Below are positions 12,401 to 20,593 of a DNA stretch of 52,865 nucleotides, piece by piece (the stretch's first letter is position 1; the number at the start of each line of letters is the position of its first letter). A model generated the notes under the pieces. That model saw only the letters and a program-made list of their open reading frames with translations, was not told the DNA's origin and did no database searches. The stretch spans positions 615,207-668,071 of the forward strand of contig NW_003151253.1 of assembly GCF_000003605.2 (NCBI RefSeq), in the 5' to 3' direction. The DNA is from Saccoglossus kowalevskii (lineage: Eukaryota; Hemichordata; Enteropneusta; Harrimaniidae). The position numbers were made by a program, and so were the translations under genes.

Positions 12401-15400
12401 ATTTTAAAATACGGAAAATTTATTGCATTAATGTTAATCACTGTCATGTGACTTGAATTCACCAATCAGGAGCAATAAAATAAGTAACAAAGCATAATAC
12501 TTACTCTCCAACATACACTTCTAAATCTACTACTTCTCAAGTTTCCATTAAATCCTTGCTTTTTGATCACTGACATGTAGTTATGGCAACCGAATAATCG
12601 CTGCCATTCTTCACTGCAATGAATAACAAACAAAAATTAATATATACATGAAATTCAAGCAAAAATACAACATCCCAGTTTTATTAAAAAACACCTTTCT
12701 CACTACCGGTACATTTATATTCTTTTTAAACATAGATATAGTTCCATTTACTTTATGAGTAGGTATAGATCAAAATCATGCATTTTGTTCCACATATTAT
12801 CATAAGTATAGTATAGCAGTGTCTATTGGTCCAGTAAGAGTTAGTCTTGATTGTAATTATTAACTAACACCACCTCTGGACATGGTAACCATACCCTAGG
12901 ATCTGCTACTACAAAACTTTGACAATAAACCGACAAAGATGTAATATTCAAAATAAATTAGAATTGTTGTTCTGTTTACAAATTTTTTGCTGAACTCAAT
13001 TTAAATTGATAAATCAGGTTTCAGCTCAGATATATTAAATGTCACCATGTACTGTGAATCCAATTACTTGATCAATGGTTTCAGTGAAATCAATTACATG
13101 TATATGATTGCCAGACAGAATTGCTACCAACACCCTTTACTAATACCAGTAAATGTTCATTTTTCACAAAACACTGGACGGTAAATCTGCCAGCTTTCCA
13201 AAAATCAAAAGAGGGTAATACATGTATAAAAAAAACATAAATCAAAGTTAAATTATTCAAAGTACCAAATTAACATATTATAACATATTTAAATATACAA
13301 ATTTGCATATTATATTATTTAATTTTTTACTTTTCTCAAGTGATTGTTGGTGGCGGTGCTGATCACTAAAGATCTCAAACTAATGTTCATACGTTTTTTT
13401 CAGAAATATTCTCCATTAACATGATATTTATACATGATGCGATTGATGCCGAAATTTGTCAGAATGCCAGTGATTTGGCAGGTATACTTTTAGCATATTT
13501 TGCTCATTGCATAAATGAGTGACGGTTTCATTAAAGTTCCAACAATCTTATTCTGAGTTTAAGTATTTAGCCATAGCCTCAACATTATACCTTGGCAGAT
13601 TCCCTCAAGATAAACCTGTATTCGCTGCACGATGAAATCAAACATAACAATGGTGCACGCTTTGGGGCATTTTTATTGGATGGAACACAAAGTCACATGT
13701 GATGCATATCGCTGAAAAATCAAATCATTCAATTTAGGGACGGCCATGGAAGGCCGGCTTCAGCAAAACCATGCAAATTGATTTTAGCGCATTGCAATTG
13801 TGTTCTTGTTCATTCTTGCTATCTGTGGAGGCTTTGAGCAGGCAATGCGTTAATTAAATACATCTTTAATTAATAAAAATACAGCGTTGCTAATCGTTTT
13901 TTTATGAGAGAAAAACACAAAGTTTTGTCACAGTGAATAATTTATGTGGGATGTTTACAGCAGTTCAGAGAATTATTTGGACAGTCAGTTAACAAGATGG
14001 CAGCCAACTTCGCAAAGCAAATTGGCATTTGCTTTGTCCCAGACTTGACGGCGCCGCTTGACAAATAACAATCTGTGTATGATTCACTATTTCATAGGGT
14101 GATCAACTTTATGATTTGTAAACTTAGTGTACGTATTCAATAACTATTCGTCATTTTTCATGAGTGATTTTCACTAAATTTAACTCCCCATTCCTACCTC
14201 CAATAATCAAGTTCCGAAAAATTTGACAAATCATGACAGGCAACTTTGGTGAAAAAATTAAAAACTGGCATTAGGTATCACCCCCCCCCCCCCAGTTATT
14301 TTATCAGCATTTGAGGAAACTATTTATCTGAACTTCGGCCTAACTTGGATCGTAGTTCTTTTGAGTTCAATATAAATAGACGTAGTAAAATCCTGACAAT
14401 GTTCAAATAACATTTGACCATTTTCAAAATGCATTAGTGCATAAGTAGTGAAGTCACTCATCTTTCACTCGGGTGTCACTGGATTATTTTTACACTTTTC
14501 TAAATACCATTAATTTTTGGATTTAATAGGTCAAAATATGATCATTATGTAGATAAATCATATAAATTGACATCAATATTGCTTTAACTCTTTCAATGCC
14601 ATGATTTTTCCTAACAAAAATTGGAAGCCACATTTTGTTCATTTTTATGTATTTTTCTCCGATTTTTGTGGTAATTTTGGATCAAATGAACATAATTTTA
14701 TATTAGTTACAGCTCTTGATCAAAAATTTTTGAAAATATACGGGAAAAAATGATACAGGTTCAATTTTGAGAAAGATGACAACAGTTCAACTTTGATGTT
14801 CAATTGGTCAACATGCAGAAAAAACCGGTTCAGCATCTTCAGAAAAATAGTCAATCTGAATTTGAGTACACAAATTACCACAATATCACTAATTTCGATA
14901 ATTATATCTTGTAGCCCTTGGGTATAGAGTAATTCATATTGCCCTCGGTCCTGGTCAATATTTATACATTATTGTCCTGCTGTGACTGTATTCATATGAA
15001 GATTTATCAATGTACGGCCGCGTAAATTTTACACATATTTTAAGCCGTATACTAAAATAGGTTAGTGTGTAAGGTAAAATGTCACAACGACATTGGGGTC
15101 AAAAGAAGCAATATTTTAAAAGAATAATTTTTATATCATATAAATAAATAAAAAAATGATGAATTTTGTAAATAATTACATGTAATATGAAGCTCACTCA
15201 CCAGTATGATGTAAATGTGCTATGTTTTGTTTCTTTGAAATAATTGTCAACATCACAGTCTGACAGATCCTCTTCTAACGGATGGGAGATAGCTGAAAAC
15301 ATACTCAAAGTTAGGCAGAAATAGTAAAGTTAGGCGAGTGAGTGGAGTTAGGCAAGAGACAACAAAACTAAGAAAGATGAAGGAGTAACAATCTCACTGA

Positions 15401-16993
15401 GTCCCATCATAAGGGATGATTTGATGACATTATACATCCATGGAACAGGAGAAAAATGGCCGATAGCAAAACGATACGTCAAAGAAAAGCAGATTATCAT
15501 TTTATTTATAGTACTATCCAGAAGCTGGCCAATTGAATTGGATACCAGTTGATTCTGACTCCCGGTAAAATAATGTACCTTTTTAGGGATAGTTATCCAA
15601 GCGTACTGGTAAATAATGGCTATGAACATGATGCCAAGAATAATATGAAAATTGGAATTTAATAATTATTATTTGTTATTTCATTAAGAAAAAATGTAAG
15701 TGTCAAATCCTAAGCTTTGTGTACACCTTATTTTAACAATAGTACTACAGTTGTCAAACACAATTTTTTGACAACGATTTTTGATGAACTGTTGAATCAA
15801 AACTACAGAGTTATGTCACAATCAATTAGAAAATGATACAAAAATGACATTTTCTGACAATTACGCAAACCAATGATTAGTCCCACTGTTGACCAATCTG
15901 CAGAAGATACATTCAAATTTACGTTGATGTCAACAACAAATTAGGGTGATGTCAACAAATTTACGTTGATGTAAACAAATTTACGTTGATGTAAACAAAT
16001 TTACGTTGATGTCAACAAATTTATGTTGATGTTGACAATGAATTTATTTTTTCATAAATTTTTCTAAATAACAGAAGTGTGTCTCAGGTCAAAATGGTTG
16101 GGTACGTGATAATTACAATTTCTCGTTTATGAGCACTTCCTACTGGCAATAATTTCTCAAAGATGTCGGTGGTTGTACAAGCACAAAATTGTGACTTTTC
16201 TCAACGAGTTCCATCAACAATACGAGCTAAGCTGAATATGATTATCAAAAACATTACAGCAATGCTGCCATCAATCACCTTATCGGTTACAATAATCAAT
16301 AACATGATGTAACATGTGTAGCATAATTCCTACTAACTAAACGTATTAAACAAAATTCTGGTAGCATTGTGGTTGTTGCATAAGACCCATGACAACAAAA
16401 CAAAGTCACAAATGGTATAATGTACTATTTTCGCTGATAAGTAAAATCCTCTAAATTAAATCTGCATGAATATGTAAAATAACAATAAAAGTCATTGTTT
16501 TATTGACAAATTCGTAAAAGTAAAACAAAGTGAATATACTCAAAATAGTGAAATTGAATTTCAGTGAAAAATAAATGCTTCACAGTATCAAATTCCCATA
16601 ATGCCATTATGATAGGAAGGTATCCACACAGCAATGTCACATTCCCAAACAGAGAGGATGTTTTTTTTGTTTTGTTTTTTATATTTATATAAATCTTCAG
16701 TATTAATGCAATTTTTACATAAAAATGAAATTTATAATGAATATTCAATATGAGAAACTAATGTTTGACACAAAAAACAAAAAATTAAAAAAAACTAACG
16801 CAATTAAGAGAAAATTTAAAGACACCAACATTTTGTGGGAAAGAACATGATGAAGGCAAAAACAGACAATTTCAAATTACCTACCTGCTTGCTGATTTAT
16901 ATCTGATTCATTTTTCTTTTCATTTCCACGCCCAAACTTCTCTAAAGTATCTAAAATATCATCTTTGATCGAAGTGCCTGTGTTTTTACTCAT
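190..16993 (-). CDS. TBC1D5: TBC1D5 orthologue (Rab GTPase-activating protein), 11 coding exons, 3' end outside window
   Basis: The joined exons are 16993-16885, 15292-15202, 12613-12505, 11037-10876, 7775-7605, 7255-7167, 4168-4118, 2379-2125, 1938-1796, 974-868 and 418-190. They give about 505 residues in one frame with GT-AG borders. Seen: TBC-domain motifs NQDVKRTFPE, YKQGMHELLAP, LEIAPQIYG, RWVRLLFGREFPLQDLL. The arginine finger is Arg179 in QDVKR and the glutamine finger is Gln214 in YKQ, so the GAP site looks intact. Known of the family: TBC1D5 binds retromer and ATG8 proteins and acts on Rab7 on late endosomes and autophagosomes. A WxxL motif preceded by acidic residues (EEWQRL, Trp70) sits where human TBC1D5 has its N-terminal LIR. 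Human TBC1D5 is about 795 residues, so roughly 290 C-terminal residues are missing off the left edge. Orthology is very secure; only the 5' end is uncertain. Confidence 0.95.
448..862. repeat. Tandem repeat, alternating 74- and 40-bp units
   Basis: The phrase CCAATGAGACTG recurs near 526, 600, 640, 714 and 788. Spacings of 74, 40 and 74 show two unit lengths in one array. Units share TGTTACATTYGA and TTTTGACTAAATAT. It lies in the intron between TBC1D5 exons 10 and 11. Confidence 0.8.
868..974 (-). CDS. TBC1D5: TBC1D5 coding exon 10
   Basis: The acceptor is ATTACAG and the donor CCAAAG|GTAGAT. It encodes LSNDYPGSLKTLMRYPP and then VTDVHFLLNQSLYLRKPK, matching human SSNYQTCLGLLMHYPF and DVHSLILKALFLRDPK. 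It closes the TBC domain. Confidence 0.92.
975..1795. other. TBC1D5 intron 9, no gene seen
   Basis: It holds one diverged palindromic MITE-like element (1153-1346) and otherwise AT-rich sequence in which I see nothing further. Confidence 0.6.
1153..1346. mobile_element. Diverged palindromic MITE with ACTGTAAA ends
   Basis: It begins ACTGTAAAGGGAG and ends ATTTTACAGT, with inner complementary parts (TTCACTGGGTTTTAA against TTAAAAACCCACTGAA). Ends match the family described at 32053-32249, but the interior differs, so it is a relative or an old copy. Confidence 0.5.
1796..1938 (-). CDS. TBC1D5: TBC1D5 coding exon 9
   Basis: The acceptor is ATTTCAG and the donor GAACAAT|GTAAGT. It encodes RWVRLLFGREFPLQDLLVLW to FVAMLMYVREQ, residues 347-393. 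It is the best conserved exon, almost identical to human RWVRLLFGREFPLQDLLVVW. Confidence 0.96.
2125..2379 (-). CDS. TBC1D5: TBC1D5 coding exon 8
   Basis: The acceptor is TCCTACAG and the donor GGCAT|GTAAGT. It encodes ALFVQLMETMEPWYRF to LEIAPQIYG, residues 262-345. Human equivalents are AVFSQLMETAEPWF and LYMHLNRLEIAPQIYG. The middle (SRSYFQGIKNKIMSATPF) is diverged, as in the human insert. Confidence 0.95.
2797..4010 (-). mobile_element. HINE/pearl-like non-autonomous element, family 2, copy 1
   Basis: At the left is a hairpin TTCGGACGAAGTCC, then a CCGTCCGTCCG microsatellite, then core repeats about 251 bp apart (TCATATTTCAGAATC at 2870 and 3121; AAAATGGCCGACTGGCAG at 2969 and 3221) that become shorter and degenerate. 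The same sequence occurs inverted at 11104-12200. Terminal hairpin, microsatellite and tandem core is the layout of Helentron-associated (HINE, DINE-1, pearl) elements. Several open frames here (2616-3700) are only repeat translations. It sits in TBC1D5 intron 7, 108 bp from exon 7. Confidence 0.6.
4118..4168 (-). CDS. TBC1D5: TBC1D5 coding exon 7 (51-base microexon-like)
   Basis: The acceptor is ATTTCAG and the donor GCATA|GTGAGT. It encodes EVVKELLNPDYIEHDA, matching human EEMKTVLNPEYLEHDA. At 51 bases, phase 2 to 2, skipping it would keep the frame. A dispersed repeat ends about 108 bases away at 4010. Confidence 0.92.
4169..7166. other. TBC1D5 intron 6, minisatellite and unique sequence
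   Basis: No coding sequence was recognised. A 38-bp minisatellite occupies 6020-6478. Short ORFs here lack homology or plausible splice context. Confidence 0.6.
6020..6478. repeat. 38-bp minisatellite, about 12 units
   Basis: The unit is GAAAGTGGACAGGGAATGTG followed by AATATTCTAACATCATAT, repeated with few substitutions; one unit is shortened near 6395. Low divergence suggests recent expansion and likely length variation. Confidence 0.9.
7167..7255 (-). CDS. TBC1D5: TBC1D5 coding exon 6
   Basis: The acceptor is TTTTTTCAG and the donor TTATT|GTAAGT. It encodes GMHELLAPIIFVLHCDHQ and then AFLHATEMESL, very close to human GMHELLAPIVFVLHCDHQAFLHASES. It ends in phase 2 (TT) and the next exon supplies A to make Leu244. 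Confidence 0.95.
7605..7775 (-). CDS. TBC1D5: TBC1D5 coding exon 5, catalytic arginine and glutamine fingers
   Basis: The acceptor is CGGTAG and the donor CAG|GTGAGA; 57 codons, phase 0. It encodes SPWNKFFQDNELRHVINQ followed by DVKRTFPEIQFFQ and ends ENEELSYKQ. Arg179 (IxxDxxR motif) and Gln214 (YxQ motif) are the two residues TBC proteins insert into the Rab active site, so GAP activity is expected. This exon is missed by an ORF cut-off because it contains no early Met. Confidence 0.95.
7776..10875. other. TBC1D5 intron 4, AT-rich, possible old inverted-repeat element
   Basis: No exons were recognised. GGATTCTGTCGTAAATTCGCC (about 8618-8638) and GGCAAATTTATGGCAGAATCC (about 9486-9508) are inverted relatives, both next to a GGGCC-containing run. 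They may be the ends of an old 0.9-kb transposon, although the boundaries are not clear. Confidence 0.35.
10876..11037 (-). CDS. TBC1D5: TBC1D5 coding exon 4
   Basis: The acceptor is ATTTCAG, the donor GAACAG|GTATAT, and the exon is exactly 54 codons, phase 0 to 0. It encodes LYLDCLPEDQCDWIEKV through DIKDIHITNPR to HHPLSLDEQ, matching human IKEIHITNPRK and NNPLSQDEG. An inverted repeat copy begins only about 67 bases upstream in transcript direction, at 11104. Confidence 0.95.
11104..12200 (+). mobile_element. HINE/pearl-like non-autonomous element, family 2, copy 2 (inverted relative to copy 1)
   Basis: The right end carries TCGGACTTCGTCCGA, a perfect small palindrome, preceded by a GGACGGACGCACAGACGC microsatellite-like run and cores with AAGATGGCTGCCAGTCGGCC. 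The left end matches the end of copy 1 (AAAGAGAACTTTC, TCATTTTCAATGACTTGT on the other strand). It ends 67 bp from TBC1D5 exon 4. Confidence 0.6.
12218..12368. mobile_element. Partial copy of the ACTGTAAAATAC palindromic MITE
   Basis: It contains TTTATTTTAGCTGGAATTAA, CAGATTTTTGATGAATTAAA and TTTTATTTCCACTGAAT, in the same order as the copy at 32053-32249, and ends ATTACAGT. The left end is degenerate. Confidence 0.6.
12505..12613 (-). CDS. TBC1D5: TBC1D5 coding exon 3, start of TBC domain and LIR-like motif
   Basis: The acceptor is ATTGCAG and the donor AGA|GTAAGT. Residues 68-103 include EEWQRLF and GNLRSSRFRSVCWR, nearly identical to human GQLRSSRFRSICWK, the typical opening of a TBC domain. 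Trp70 and Leu73 form a WxxL with two preceding Glu, the shape of an ATG8-binding LIR. Function of the LIR is inferred from the human protein. Confidence 0.93.
12614..15201. other. TBC1D5 intron 2, nothing recognised
   Basis: AT-rich sequence with a C-run near 14281. I see no exon, RNA gene or clear repeat. Confidence 0.5.
15202..15292 (-). CDS. TBC1D5: TBC1D5 coding exon 2
   Basis: The acceptor is TTTTCAG and the donor TACTG|GTGAGT. It reads ISHPLEEDLSDCD to TFTSY, residues 38-66. The end (TFTSYC across the junction, then EEWQRLF) matches the human TFNSYRKEWEELF, which anchors both exons to each other. Confidence 0.85.
15916..16034. repeat. 20-bp tandem repeat
   Basis: The unit TTACGTTGATGTMAACAAAT is repeated about five to six times in TBC1D5 intron 1b. 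It contains ACGT cores. Confidence 0.85.
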
Positions 16994-17089
16994 AATGAGG
17001 TCATGTGACGTGATCAGAGATCTATTGCTAGTCTGCAGTGAAATATCAAAGGAAGCATCGTCTAAACAATCCCGGAAGCAGTTGTATAT
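16885..17089 (-). CDS. TBC1D5: TBC1D5 first coding exon with part of the 5' UTR
   Basis: The acceptor is a pyrimidine-rich tract ending CCGTAG at 17090 and the donor is CAG|GTAGGT. The first ATG is at 16993-16991, giving MSKNTGTSIKDD and 36 codons plus one base. The frame stays open from the ATG back to the acceptor, with an in-frame TAG just beyond it, so 16994-17089 is taken as 5' UTR. The start is chosen because the distance from this Met to the conserved EEWQRLF (about 67 residues) is close to that in human TBC1D5. An upstream coding exon is not excluded. This N-terminal part is poorly conserved; the frame join supports it more than the residues do. Confidence 0.75.
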
Positions 17090-17682
17090 CTACGGAAACA
17101 AGGAAAAAATATTTCCAATTATATGATGCATTCATTCAATCACCATTGTCATTGTAGCGTGAAATTCTACACAAAATAGTATGTGTAAAATACAAGATTT
17201 GTTCTGCGGAGTAGTCAATGCATTATCCAATCAGAAAATTCAGTGTGATTGGTCACTCATGGCTCAAGCAATTCACAATTGAAATAAAGTCAGCTGTACA
17301 AGGATTTGTGAAAAGACATGCAGCCATTATTTTAAGAGAAACTGTTACCGTGGTAATTTGCAGGGATTAGTCTAGGTATGAATTTCAGAAAAATCACAGA
17401 ATGTTATTATTGGAAAATCATTAAACAAAAATTATGAGATTATTTTAAATAATGATTTGATCTGTCTGGTGACCTCATAAAAGTACATTATGTCATGACC
17501 TTTAAAATACGAGGTGAAGTCATATTAGATCTTAATTGGTTCTTAGAAAATCTCTTGAAGGAAAATCTTGATTGAAGAAAGAGCAGAACTATTGTGCAAT
17601 ATTCGCTTTGTTTCATTAAATAATGGAGCTATTATACAAAGTTCTGTGAACCAAGGCAGTTTAAGTCAAATCCAAATTCTGC

Positions 17683-17793
17683 AATACTGAGCATGTTACT
17701 GCACATATAAGCAATGCATTGTGGGAGATAACTAAATTTTACACTACTGAGCATGTTACTGCACATATACGCAATACAATGTGGGAGATAACT
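17683..17793. repeat. Two-copy 60-bp tandem duplication
   Basis: TACTGAGCATGTTACTGCAC followed by ATATAAGCAATRCAWTGTGG and GAGATAACTAA occurs twice, 60 bp apart, with a few substitutions. Confidence 0.8.
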
Positions 17794-18380
17794 AACAACA
17801 GTAAATGACTATTATCACACTAGAAACTGACTATATCAAAAAATAAAATTCATATCAATAATCATATAACACTTTTTCAACCCTCATCATCGAGCGAAAT
17901 TTCAAGATCTGAAGAAATAATTTCACCATGAAACCAGTGCAATAATGACAATTTTACCAATTTCCGACAATTACCAAATTTTTTCTAGACACCACACTAT
18001 TTTTTTTATTTTTGGTATCCTAGTGGGATAATAATGAAAGAATGGAGAAGATGATATATAATCTTCAGTTAGGATAAAAATGGAAATTTGACAACCATAA
18101 ACAATGCAAGTGGATTTCTGTTTTAAATTGGACATCATAAATACAAATGTATTGACAAGTTTGCTAAATGTGTTTTGCATTAGATTTCATATGGTGATTG
18201 TCTTCATCCTTGAACAAAATACAAACAAGCATACACAGCCATTGCTTGGTGGGACAGAAGATTGAAAAAAAAACAGTCTTCATGAATATGCCCAAAAGTG
18301 AAGACCCATAAAACAGTGTTGTTACAGAAAATATTAGTGTGATAATTGTGCTTGGAAAGAATTAAGACATTAGTTATTTT

Positions 18381-19254
18381 AACAAGCAGCCTATCGGCTG
18401 AGATAGCTCCGCTGTTAGAAATGCACATTTCAATTAAAGAACTGAAGACATCATTAGAAAATGAACAATATGAATAGTATCAAAGCAATCGACTTACAGT
18501 TTTTAACAAGAAGTCGAAAATATCACTTTTTACCAAAAATTACAAAAATATTCACCAAAATATATTAATTAGAGAATTGAAGACATCATCACAAAACGAA
18601 CAAATCTGAGAGAGGTCCACATGTAGTACCTATATATGTAATATCAAAGCAATTGCACTTGTGGTTTTTAACAAGAAGTCGAAAATATCAGTTTTTACCA
18701 AAAATGACAAAAATATTCACCAAAATTAGAGAATTAAAGATATCATTACAAAATGAACAAATCTGAGAGAGGTCCACATGTAGAACCTATATATGTAATA
18801 TCAAAGCAATTGCACTTGCGGTTTTTAACAAGAAGTCGAAAATATCAGTTTTTACCAAAAATGACAAAAATATTCACCAAAATTAGAGAATTGAAGATAT
18901 CATCACGAAATGAACAAATCTGAGAGAGGTCCACATGTAGTACCTATATATGTAATATCAAAGCAATTGCACTTGCGGTTTTTAACAAGAAGTCGAAAAT
19001 ATCAGTTTTTACCAAAAATGACAAAAATATTCACCAAAATTAGAGAATTAAAGATATCAACATGAAATGAACAAACCTAAGAGAGGTCTACCCAAGGTAC
19101 ATATACACCAAGTATCATAGCATTTAGGCTTGTAGTTTTCAAGAAGAAGTCGAAAAAGTAAAACATTGACACGGACGACGACGACGGACGACGACGACGG
19201 ACAATCACTCATATGATAAGCTCCGCTCGACGAAGTCGACAGCGGAGCTAAAAA
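18381..19254 (+). mobile_element. HINE/pearl-like non-autonomous element, family 1, copy A
   Basis: Left part: AACAAGCAGCCTATCGGCTG and the subterminal repeat TAGCTCCGCTGT (18404-18415). Core: 157-bp tandem units marked by CAAATCTGAGAGAGGTCCAC at about 18601, 18758, 18915 and 19072, plus a shortened first unit. Then an ACGACGACGG microsatellite. Right end: hairpin AGCTCCGCTCGAC-GAA-GTCGACAGCGGAGCT with ACAGCGGAGCTA (19239-19250), the exact inverse of the left motif, followed by AAAA. No open reading frame. The layout is that of Helentron-derived elements; a second copy lies at 42832-43397. Confidence 0.75.
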
Positions 19255-19411
19255 GTATTAAAATTTACAAACATGACAAAAAGTGAGAAAGGCTGAACAT
19301 GCTATTTTTTTAAATTAATAAGTTTATATGCAATTCAGAAACAACTGCTATATTCATCAAGTGAGAAATATAAAAATTGAGAACAGATTATATTTATATT
19401 ATATTGCATAG

Positions 19412-20593
19412 TCCAATCACAGACACTGATGCAGGCACCTGGTAATGAAGTGACAGTCCAATCACATTCACTGATGCAAACACCTGGTAAGTGAAGCGAC
19501 AGTCCAATCACAGACACTGATGCAGGCACCTGGTAATGAAGTGACAGTCCAATCACAAACACTAATGCAGACACCTGGTAAGTGAAGCGACAGTCCAATC
19601 ACAGACACTAATGCAGACACCTGGTAAGTGAAGTAACAGTCCAATCAGACACTGATGCAGGCTTCTGGTAATGAAGTGACAGTCCAATCACATACACTGA
19701 TGCAGACACCTGGTAAGTGAAGCGACAGTCCAATCACAGACACTAATGCAGACACCTGGTAAGTGAAGTAACAGTCCAATCAGACACTGATGCAGGCACC
19801 TGGTAATGAAGTGACAGTCCAATCACATACACTGATGCAGGCACCTCTCGTAAGTGAAGCGACAGTCCAATCACAGACACTGATGCAGGCACCTGGTAAT
19901 GAAGTGACAGTCCAATCACATACACTGATGCAGGCACCTCGTAAGTGAAGCGACAGTCCAATCACAGACACTGATGCAGGTATCTGGTAAGTGAAGTGAA
20001 GTGACAGTCCAATCACACACACTGAGGCAGACACCTGGTAAGTGAAGTGACAGTCCAATCACAGATACTGATGCAGGTACCTGGTAAGTGAAGTGACAGT
20101 CCAATCACACACACTGAGGCAGACACCTGGTAAGTGAAGTGACAGTCCAATCACACACACTGAGGCAGACACCTGGTAAGTGAAGTGACAGTCCAATCAC
20201 ATACACTGATGCAAACACCTGGTAAGTGAAGCGACAGTCCAATCACATACACTGATGCAAACACCTGGTAAGTGAAGCGACAGTCCAATCACATACACTG
20301 ATGCAAACACCTGGTATATGAAGCGACAGTCCAATCACATACACTGATGCAAACACCTGGTAAGTGAAGCGACAGTCCAATCACATACACTGATGCAGAC
20401 ACCTGGTAAGTGAAGTGACAGTCCAATCACATACACTGATGCAGGTACTTGGTAAGTGAAGTGACAGTCCAATCACACACACTGAGGCAGACACCTGGTA
20501 AGTGAAGGGACAGTGCATTTACACACACTGAGGCAGACACCTGGTAAGTGAAGAGACAGTCCAATCACATACACTGATGCAAACACCTGGTAG
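19412..20593. repeat. 46-bp satellite array, about 25 units
   Basis: The unit is GACAGTCCAATCACATACAC followed by TGATGCAAACACCTGGTAAG and TGAAGC, with sequence variants and a few shortened units. Because 46 is not a multiple of 3 the array is open in several frames and yields spurious repetitive ORFs on the minus strand. Most units contain CTGGTAAGT, a 5' splice-site consensus, on the plus strand (antisense to TBC1D5). Confidence 0.92.

Noticed and set aside
19335-20104. Repetitive minus-strand ORFs rich in VIGLSLHYQVPAS units
   Set aside because: They are translations of the 46-bp satellite, which is open in several frames because 46 is not a multiple of 3. No start, splice or homology support.
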